From Chromobotia macracanthus (taxonomy: Eukaryota; Chordata; Actinopteri; Cypriniformes; Botiidae): a stretch of DNA of 64,000 nucleotides. The notes under the pieces are model-generated. The model was given only the letters and a program-made list of their open reading frames with translations, was not told the DNA's origin and did no database searches. Location of the stretch: positions 558,001 through 622,000 of the forward strand of contig JAZGTH010000108.1 of NCBI GenBank assembly GCA_036877525.1. The letters run 5' to 3'. The position numbers and the translations under genes are program-made. Below are positions 16,023 to 64,000 of this stretch, piece after piece (positions within the stretch are counted from its first letter, which is position 1; each line of letters starts with the position of its first letter).

Positions 16023-16639
16023 TTAGCTGGCCGTGGGAAAGCTGCCATTGATTTTCTGTCCGCACATCAGAAAGGAGGCTTTTCGTCTTCACGAGCGTCC
16101 ACCTTCGGTACACGATAGCCCAGATAAACCATGTTGTTCGCTGAGGAGATTATACTAATGAAACAAACCTTAAAACGGGGGTAGATCGCTGAGCTCAGTT
16201 GTGGACAGGAAAGGAACGATAATGATGATGCTGGGCTCTCTAGCATTTTGAGTCCACTGAAGTGACTAGCTTTATACTGAGAGAAGCTAGACCATTTCAA
16301 AACACTGTACATGCTGGATTTTCAGAGGACTGTGTTGGTGTGATGACAGCTGAACTGAAATCCCACTGGTGCTTGTTATTTCACACCCCTGTGGCTACAA
16401 GTTTGAAAACAATCCTTTAAAAACTAGCAATAAAACTAACTAGGGTAACAAGGTTAATCTGTGTCTGGAAAAATAGTTGTTCTTGGCCGTCTAAATAGAT
16501 CCCTAAAGAGCCACTTAAATGTGTAGGTTTTGTTGACCACGACCAGGAAAATATGTGATGCTATATTAAATAATGGTGTTATGTATGTCTAATGACACAA
16601 AAAATGTGAAGTTTCACATTTTAGTTTAACGTTTATTTT

Positions 16640-18362
16640 GAAAATGGAAAAGAAGAAAAGACCAGCCATCATCATGAGATGTTTACCAGGGGCCAGAGTG
16701 CACAACATCAAAGCAAATTTAAATGTGCTGGTTAAAGCTAAATCTAAATATAGTACATATAGTTAATATAGTAAGATAATATAGTAAGATTGTTATATGT
16801 TGGCACAAATGATGTTAGTCTCTATCAGCATATTGTGGTGATGAAATACATAAGACTGTCTTCACTAAATGGCTGATGTCTAAGTGGTGTTTACAGAATA
16901 ATATAAGTTTCATAGATAATTGGAAAAGTTTCTGGGGTAGACCTGACGTATTAAAAATAAATGGCCTCCATCCCTCCTGGGGGGTGCTGCTCTTTTATCT
17001 AGAAATCTGGCACATACTTTTGTATATTAATACTTGACTAACCGGGCCCAGGTCAGGAAGCAGACAGGCAGACAGACTAACGTATCCAGCTGTCTGATAG
17101 CTGTCACATGTCACAGAAGACACATAATTTACAACATATAGAATCGCCTAAATATCATAATATAGAGACTGTATCTGTCCTCTTGACTGGTAAATACAAA
17201 AAACTCTGTAAACAATAGAATATTAGAGCTCTCTCTACAAAAGCACTTTTTGTTAATGATATTATCACAGATCATAATCTAGATGTGCTCTGAAACATGG
17301 CTAATTGAGACGATTACATCACATTAAATAGGTCTATCCCCCAAAATTAATGTTATAAGCATGAACTTCATCTGAAGGGCGGGGTGAGTTGTGTTGTTGC
17401 ACTTTATAGGAATATTTTTAATATTACCCAGGGATCTGATTTTAAATGCAATTCAAATATAAGTGTTAAATTGACTGTTAGATTAATTTGAAGTTGTCAA
17501 ATTGACTTTGGCACCACACAGACTTTGCAGACTTTTTATCAGAAGTAGTATTGACCACAAATCCTAAATTGTTGGTGATTATAACATCCATGTGGGTGAT
17601 GAAAAAGATGCATTGGGGTAGGCTTTTAAAGATGCTATAATTTTTATAAGGGTTTCACAACATGTGTCAGGATTGTCATAATCATAGTTTAGATTTAATA
17701 CTGTCCTATGTGTAAAAAAGACATTTCAAATCATTATCTGGCAGCTTGTTTAATACACTCACCTACAGTTGCTAAATCAGCTCCTTGATCTATGGTAGAA
17801 CTGCCACTAAAGATTTTTTATCAACAATCTTCCTGAACTCTCAATTCCTCAGCATTACAGATGATTTAGAAAAATTAGATATTGCAACAGAAAGTTGCTC
17901 TTTTCTAACACTTTAGACACAGTTGCCCCTCTGCACTTAAAAACAATAAAAGACAGCAGTCTGACGCTACAGTACAACGAGCATCTCACACCCTAAAGAG
18001 TGCATCCTAGAAAATGGAGCGTAGCTCCATAGTTTGCGTTCACTCCTCACCATTGATGGGTTAAATGCAGAGGTCACATTTTGCGTATGGGTTAGCAGAC
18101 CTAACAATAACATATCACTTTCATAGTTAAAAATCTGCCTAATTTTCAATCTCTTAGAAGAAATCAAACTAGATATTTATTTGATGCACTGGCTAGATTA
18201 ACAAAATAAAGTGTCAACAACATAGCATTGTTAAATTTATGAATTTCTTTAATAACAAAATTGATACTGTCGGCGAAAAGAAATATAAATATGCAATTGC
18301 CTGCTACACAATCACAACTTCTGCTACTTCTACTACTAAATTCATACAAAACAGAAGTTTTA
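16640..18362 (+). pseudogene. Decayed L2/CR1-like LINE (esterase-type ORF1 remnant, endonuclease, start of RT region)
   Basis: Broken frames still show, in order, an SGNH/GDSL-esterase-like motif YVGTNDV (16796-16816) with upstream MRCLPGARVHNIKANL, then WGRPDVLKINGLHPSW about 60 codons on. An endonuclease region follows with NDIITDHNLDVL (around 17255-17290) and VGDYNIHVGDEKDALG (from 17571), then QHVSG. RYLFDALARLTK and NFFNNKIDT near 18165-18260 are typical of the region before reverse transcriptase in L2-like elements. Many stops and frameshifts are present, so it is dead. The RT catalytic core is missing. Confidence 0.72.
18031..18126 (+). mobile_element. SINE 3' fragment inserted in the LINE relic
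   Basis: From gcgttcactcctcaccattg to catatcactttcat it matches the last 95 or so bp of the SINE at 15747-16022. LINE-like reading resumes on both sides, so the fragment interrupts the older LINE. Confidence 0.75.
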
Positions 18363-20770
18363 ACTATTGAACCAAAATCTTCCACGCATAATGACCTAAA
18401 ATATTATATAACATGATGGATTTTCCTACTTTTTGAACCACTCGTACAACATTTGTCAGATTTGAAGGAAATTTAATATGTAGCATTTGGCCACTTGGTG
18501 GTGCTATAAAAAATGAAAAAAAAACATAAAAATGGCTATAACTATGCAATCGTTTGTTCAAGCAACCTGAAAATTGGTGTGCAGTGTTATTGCCCAAGGC
18601 ACCACCATGGCCAATGAGGACATTGGTATATCTTGAAAACATAGCCACCATCAGACAATGAAATTTGAGCACCTGTTAGTCAAGGTTAACAGAGGCTGAT
18701 TGGAACAAAATTCGGTGGGCCTGTTTAACTCATGTCCCCAACAGTCAGTGCGAATTTTGAAAATATATTGGCCACTGGGAAGCAGTGTCTCATTTTTCGG
18801 GTGGGTTAATGATTTCATATCACGTGACGTTTCAGACACAGACAAAATATTGATACTTTGCCTCTAGAACCTCTGCTGTCAATTAAACCAGTCTATAAAT
18901 ATTTGAGAATATTAAAAAAAAATACAATTTTATAGACTCTCTAGGTAAATAATTATTAAAAAATGTTGAACTTTTGAATTTGGAACACTATAACAGGGTC
19001 ACTTGTTAAAATTAGCATGGCAAAGTGTACAATATTCCCACCATATTCCCAAATGAAAAATCAGACAACAAAACTAAGTGAGCTCATGCATCTTGTCATT
19101 CCAAAGAAGCATGCAAAATTTTCTGTGAATCGGGCAATGGGTGGTGCCACAGCAGTTATAAACGTTATTTTTCTATGCTTATTTTTATGGTAAATTACCA
19201 TAGTTTCATAAATGTTGTCATTTACATCTCTGTTTAGGTGCTGGCAGGTGTGCTAAATAATGCATGTCTATTTAAATCACAATATCATGCATTAAATGGT
19301 CCTGATGTGCCTGAATCCTGATAATGTATGTATTGTGAATAATATGTCTGTATTTTCTGTATATGGAAATTCACAAGTTCACAAATATTAAGTTTCATGA
19401 ATGTTTCATAACAGCAGGATGAACAGTTAATTTTAAATCAACCATTTTATCTTCTATATATAGGCTGCAGTTCTATACTTTTTAATATGATTCACAACAA
19501 TTAGTCTTTTTAATATATTTAATAAATATTTTCCGGTAATGACAATATTTTCTCTTGTAACTTTAGATCAGTTCATAGGTTGCAGCAGTCAACCTTTTAT
19601 GACTAACAAACCATGCATGTTGTTCCAGCTGTCAAGCTATTGTGGAAATATTATTTTAGGAATGGTTTTAAAGATGAATATGATCATTTAGATGACATTT
19701 TTATACATTTCCATATAGACTATAAAATCACTGCTAGATGCTATTTTTCAGCCATTACTATTTGGCCATTATTAAAAAGATTGGTCAAACTGTTTAGCAG
19801 ATATAAGCCAATGAAGCTGTGGGTGTGGCCCATTTTTAATAATTGGTCAATATCTTCTAATTGTCCAAGCTTAACAGTACTTGGTACATGTAGATGTGAG
19901 TACATTCTGTGGACACATTAACCAATGTTGTCCTATTAATCTCAACAGAAAATCCTTAATAATGCCATAAACGTATGTTTGATGAAGTTGAAAATTGGTA
20001 TACATCATCTTTGGTTGATGTGTGAATATCATATTATGATTTCATTGGAATACATAAAAAACATGGCTGTCAGCAGCTAATCCCATTTCAGCAGCTAATA
20101 GCATCACTGCTGAATGGCCTACCATTATGAAAATTGACATATTTATAGACTGAGTAAAACTAAGTATGTGTTCTAAATTTTGTGAAAATTGATCACATGG
20201 TGGCACTGTAAGCAATTATATATTTTTGTTAATAATGCTGGAGTTGTGTGTGATAAAATTAAACTTTTTGCTTCTTCAGAATCCTTGCTTTAGACATTTG
20301 CAAAGTAGTGTATATATCATTTTTATGTTTAACAATAAAGTTTTTCCACAGTTTTCCTTTATTAAGTAAATTACTTATTGAACTCATACCAGCCCATTCT
20401 TCCAATTCGCATTAAACTTTGAATACATCATCCCCTGTAGTCACTGTAATCATAAAGGTATTAAAAATGTTGATGGGTTGATTCGTTTAGCAAATATGAT
20501 TGTTTATTTGTTGGGTGTGTCCCATTATGATTAAAATGCATAAGTTTCGGTTCACAAAACTTTTCCTTTATTGAAAAGAAATCATTTTGACATAACATAC
20601 AAAGTTTCAGCTATTTTTAATAAAAGGGGGGCGACCAGCAATTTTTTAGGGATCAATTGTTTCAGCTCCTATATGAAGACTGCTTCTTATTTTTGTCCAC
20701 TAGAAGGTAGACAAAATGTCATCTCTGACGTGTTCCCCATTTTTCCAAACCTGCTTAGACCTGGATAATT
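18363..20770. repeat. Probable ancient teleost interspersed repeat (ggtggtgctataaa type), poorly bounded
   Basis: Phrases such as ccacttggtggtgctataaa, gaaaattggtgtgcagtgtt and gaaaattgatcacatggtgg recur in the style of a long, non-coding fish repeat that I recognise but cannot name. The region is AT-rich and has no coding frame worth calling. Similar phrases are seen at 44410-44830 and 46580-47530. Confidence 0.4.
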
Positions 20771-21092
20771 GCCACTTGCCACTATATTTAGTATTTTATA
20801 TATATGAACGAGTATGCGTATAGGCTATATAGTTACATTACCTTCAAATAAACCATTGAACCTTCAGATACAACGACAAGTATTTCTGATGCACGTTCAT
20901 TTCTTCAGATGGTTCAGATGTGTTGTAGTTATCTTCAGTTAAGTCAACTTTATATTTGTATACTGATTGCAATCTTAATATACTAACTAGTATTAATAAT
21001 CTTATGAGAACAATAACATCTGCAATAATTAGTTTTTTCTCTTTATATGTAAATGTGCTTTGAAACAATGCAATATTGTTAAAACACGCTAC

Positions 21093-21137
21093 ATACAGTA
21101 CTGTGCAAAAGTCTAAGGCACATTAGTATTTTGTGCC

Positions 21138-21178
<41 letters not shown>
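21093..21178. repeat. Isolated Tc1/mariner-type terminus followed by (TA)n
   Basis: tacagtactgtgcaaaagtc and the next bases, taaggcac, form a well-known end of fish Tc1/mariner elements. It runs into (TA)n at 21138-21178. No matching opposite end is visible nearby, so it is a solo end. Confidence 0.55.
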
Positions 21179-21179
<1 letters not shown>

Positions 21180-24100
21180 GTTTACATGTAATCAGAATAT
21201 TCACAAAAATGGACCATTATATTCTTGTACAAATACCAGATATGCTTTTGTTATTTATTGTGCTGCATTTTAACTACTAAAACCACTAAACTGATTTATT
21301 TGTTTTAACAACAGCACACAAGATGAAAAAGAATGAATTTCATTCTAGGTTATTTTACAGTGTGTCTGTATGTCTTATATTTTTATTTTAGATTTTCACA
21401 TGTTTATATTATGTATGTATGATCCATATTCTGAAAAAAAAAAGATTTTTTCCCAGTCTCAGAAAGCCAGACAAATTCCTATGTATCTATGCAACAACTT
21501 TGTATGTTTTTTTTCTAACTTTTATTCTTACAGACAGGTTGTTAATGGACAGTTAATAATAACGGCCAAATAGACAGTTGCTCTGTTGTTGTGGATGGGA
21601 ATGCATGCATAGGTCAGATGGACACTGCAGGCATTAGTATTCAAACTGCCAACCCACCAATCAGTGTTGGAGGGATGGTATAGAGGATTTTTTGGTGGGG
21701 GGTGTTGGGATGTGATTGTGTGATGATGAAAAAGGGCAGACTATTTTGAGGTCTTCTAGGTTATATTTCTTATAAAATCAGCTGCTGATTTTCAGTTTTA
21801 TATGCATGTTTATTATTATTATGCACATGTACAAATGTTAATGCTTACATTTTTATGCATATTTAAATGTTGTGCTTTTACTGAAGCAGTGGTGCACATT
21901 CACAGTTCATTGATAAAATACAGAAAACTGTACCAATCTGAAAACCTCAACATGATGAAGGCCATTGAGTTTCAAGCGGTCTTGCTGAAAACTACCATCT
22001 GTTTGATAGATGAATGTTGCTCTTTGAAATGCACGTCTGCTTGTTTAGACATACGTCAATTCTTTTCCAAGATGAATAAATGAACAGACATCATTTTCCA
22101 GCTTAACAGATGTACAGTTTAAATCATGTCCAACTACGACTTTAAAAGATAAGTGATGATAAGGCAGCTAATATTACATTTAAATGAACTCAATTAAGAT
22201 GAAGATGTTTGGATTACACATCTACTATCTCCTTTCCTAAGTGTCTGATGACAAGTTTAATTGGAATCAGATTATAGAATATGAAAACCTGAAGATCTAT
22301 TTGCTGTGGTTCCTTTATTACACATTCAGCACGGAGACCCCTGTCATGTATATGCTCCAAAACACCTTCTCTCTATTATAAGAGATCGCCTCTCTAATGC
22401 TTATTAAATTCACAGTAGATTATCACTTCAGATACATCTTGTTTTTGGAACTAAGTTTTTTAATTAAGTGTGTGCATGGGTTTATAAGTAGGCATCATTC
22501 AGAATCGAATATAACTTTACTGTAATTATCTAAATAATTTTTAAAAACTATGTTTTTTAGATTAAAATGATGATCATTGTAAAATGACTATATTTGTATG
22601 TACATTGTAATTATTTTATTATTGTTTCTATTTGCATTTTGAATACATTTTAAATGTTTACATTTACTGTTTTACATTACATTAATTTCACAGTATTTTA
22701 CTAGATTTAACTGTATGCATCATTAAAACGTTTACACCGAAACGATTAAACAGCAAAATTATAAAAGCTAATGAATTTATGTTTTTTGATATTGCTTTAA
22801 TGTCAGTGTGTCTAATGTCTAATGCTTTGATGAGATTAGAACTTAACTGTGTAATTTACTCTTAGAAAGATGAACTTGAAAACGCCCCCTGGAGGACAAG
22901 TGAACTCTTGGCAAGGCGTTTAAGGAACAATAAATGTCTGGAAAGGGAAAGAAGGGTGGTCGCTGTAGTGAAAGGGTCGTGGGTTATATTTGTATTATTT
23001 ATTTTTGTTCACCTGAGGTAATTATACAATTACACATTTCTCTTGAAGTGTTTCCTTTACAGAAAACACACGTGAATTTAACATCTGCAAAAACACGTAA
23101 TCATAAGCGAAAAACTTCACGAGATGGATTCACACAAAACCACAAATTGTACATCCGATCACATTTGTTTTCGCACATGTAAAACTCGTGGACATGTAAA
23201 AAACACATGATCAGTTGAGAAATGTATGTTTTTATAACTTAATTTTTTGGGTGAAAAACATGTCAATTCCCACAGGAAACATGCGTTTTTGCACATGTGA
23301 AGTTCAGGTGTGTTTTCTAGGGTATAAAGTTTATATTCACAGGCATGTTATTGCATCTGAAGACACGCCGTGTTATTTCACGAATAACATGGCCGTTTGG
23401 AAACATTGTCTTTGTAATCTTAATCGTATGTTTATAGTGTTAACGGCATTTTTATAAAGAGAAAAGTCAAGTTTTTTCAGGCTCTCCATGTGAATTTAGT
23501 AAAGAAGTGTTTCAAGTCGTCCATCAATATGTTTGGTAAAGCTGAAGCAGTAGATTTATTCATAGAGCTATTTCGCCACCCAGTGACCTCGTTTTCCAGA
23601 CAACCAGAACAAATCTTTTTATATTATATATCTTCAACTATAACATATACATTTAATTGATTGCCTTAGTACGTTAACAATTTTACAATTGCTGACACTG
23701 TGTAACATTTGTATAGAGTTTTTTATTGAAACTGCAGCTGTGTTTAATTTAGTCAAAAGTTTAAATATATTTTGCTAATGCGGTAATGAATATAATTTAT
23801 GTGGTCTACCATTCACTTTCAACTCAAATGTAATTGTAAAAACGGTTTAATATATATATATTATAAAATTAGATAGACGAATCAGCAAAACAGCAGTACA
23901 AACTGGATTTGCTACGAGTACACAAATCCTTCTTTTCTTTTTTTTGCTCAGCGACGCCATCTGCTGTCAGTATGATGCTTTTACTGTAACTTTAACTGTT
24001 ATTGCTGGTTTATTCTTGTTTATGATTTAATTTGTTTAAAATTTAGACATGCAATTGCACTTAGGATTTGCATGTAATTTGGATGTCCACTAACCACGTT

Positions 24101-25424
24101 TTCTCTTAAATTTTAATGCTAGAAAATTATATAAAGAATAAATAAATCCTAAATTACATTTCACATTTAATTTTAATTTGGGCTCTTTAAGCCATCATAT
24201 TTGCCAGAACTTCTTATTTTGCACAAAATGTTAAATTGCTGATTAACTAAGCATCTGAGTAATCAATCATCTGAAATTTTTATTTAAAAATCAAGATGAA
24301 TTTCAGAATTTACTTGAATTTCGTATATCACCCTTTTATTGTAGTAACAGCACTTGAGTTGGCATATAATTTACAAGTTCGTAAAAACCTGATGATGTTA
24401 TCATTTAATGTTTCAAAGAGCATAGTGTGTGATTCAATGTAAGTAATAAAATCTACACAAAACAATTAAAATTTGGTATAAACATTTAACAAAGAAGTTT
24501 CCATTTAGCTACTGTATGTCATTTTTATACATTGGTGGTTTGCTTTAAATACTATTCAAATTAATTTTAAATATTCTAAAAAAAAAAATCTTCATATACT
24601 TGAAGTGTTGCAAATATAATCTCAAAATCTAAAGCTTGAGCATTTCTGTAGTGTAAATAATTGTTATACATTTTATTGCTTGTGCGCCGATTTATAACAA
24701 CAACTGAACGCAATTTCTAACTGCAACACACGATGGCGCTTTAGCATAACCTACTAAATTATTACACATGACATCTAATCAGAAAGCGCAGTAAACGGCA
24801 TGACGTAATCATAGATTGATTTTATTATGAAAAGAAATATAATTGCATGTTTGTATCATGGCACATGACATCACCTAAAATTGTCTTAACACTTTTAATT
24901 ACCAAACATAATTAAAATGGTAATATTAAAGATAAAATCATAATATTAAACGAACATAAAGTTTAATACTTTATTTAAACGAACATCAAATCAATATTGA
25001 AAAAGCAAATTATGATAATTACAATAATGATAATAATAATAATAATAAATAAACATCTTTTATAGTGTGCTTCCGTATTTACCCCCACACAAACGGCTAT
25101 ATGTGTTGCCATATTTTGCTGAAACACATACTTATTTGTGCAAAATCTTTCGTCAATTCGGTAAAATGGAAAATCATAGTCATTACGTCTTATTGTATCA
25201 TTAGATGCCCAATATAATATAAATGTATTATTTTTTCATTCATTTTAAACTTTGATGAATATTTTACCATTTGTTCCGGTCAGAAACAAAACGTACTTTC
25301 GTACGTAATTCGTTTGCTTAATGTTTATTTTTTGTTACATTTAGATTTAATATTTTTTGAGTGAGCTTTTAGGTTGACATCAAATTGTATTGATTACGAC
25401 AGTGAATGTGTTATGTTTGAAATG
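21179..25424. other. AT-rich DNA directly upstream of ralgapa2, no gene seen
   Basis: Very AT-rich and largely featureless. From about 23040 to 23360 words such as gcacatgtgaag, acatgtaaaa and aacacgt recur, suggesting a degenerate repeat. An AAT run lies at 25026-25048. The composition changes only at about 25440, where the gene begins. Confidence 0.45.
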
Positions 25425-25598
25425 TGAAGCTCACTGTGTGGCTTTTTCGACGAGGACCTGGCGCCCCGACGGTCGGTCGGTCGGTCTGTCGATCAGTCAG
25501 CAGCTGCTGTTCTTTATGCAAGTGCACACAGAGACAACGCGAGTCTGAATGGTGAAAGGCAGGTAAACAGCGGCCACAAAATCGCCTTTTACAGCGGA

Positions 25599-63891
<38,293 letters not shown>

Positions 63892-64000
63892 GTGAGCTTT
63901 TACTCTTACCCCTGTGCATGTATAATAGTCTAAACATTATTAATACAAGAGAAGCATGCTTAAAATAGCAAGCCTTTTTTTCAGATAATGTATCTTAAAG

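Noticed and set aside
22934..23182. Frame beginning MSGKGKKGGR, like a histone H2A tail
   Set aside because: Similarity ends after ten residues, no histone fold follows, and the region is AT-rich non-coding DNA. A chance match or a tiny relic at best.

Overview
The window is vertebrate nuclear DNA, best read as a teleost fish. The large introns, AT-rich background, tRNA-derived SINEs, an L2-like LINE relic, a Tc1 transposon with its inverted repeats and many fish-type MITEs all point that way. One SINE head (around 41050-41167) resembles a family I associate with cyprinids, so an ostariophysan, probably cyprinid-like, fish is likely; the species cannot be fixed.

The only protein-coding gene I can support is ralgapa2, the catalytic alpha-2 subunit of the Ral GTPase-activating protein complex, on the + strand. 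Twenty coding exons from the ATG at 25599 to the donor at 63892 join in one consistent frame and give 879 residues (831 if cassette exon 17 is skipped). That is the N-terminal 45% or so of a protein of about 1,870 residues; the C-terminal Rap/Ral GAP domain lies beyond the window.

Layout. 1-25400: upstream intergenic DNA with no gene. It holds several blocks of balanced composition that look like conserved non-coding elements, and a cluster of transposon relics at 9-21 kb. 25425-25860: a GC- and CpG-rich first exon and presumed promoter. 25910-29480: a minisatellite of about 3.5 kb with a 40-bp unit, starting about 210 bp inside intron 1 and partly organised in 200-bp higher-order repeats. 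29480-39149: the rest of intron 1. 39150-49521: exons 2-4, separated by a 9-kb intron 3 that carries a dead Tc1 element and two enhancer-like blocks. 50639-63891: exons 5-20, closely spaced, with MITEs, CA/TG repeats and a striking enhancer-like block in intron 16.

The gene product is expected to pair with the RalGAP beta subunit and switch off RalA/RalB. The Akt consensus site known to relieve this inhibition in mammals is intact in exon 16. I found no new enzyme or defence system. The most interesting items are the cassette exon 17, the intron-1 minisatellite, TG-rich splice acceptors, the candidate intronic enhancers and nested transposon insertions. All family assignments come from reading the sequence and recalled homologues; no search was run.
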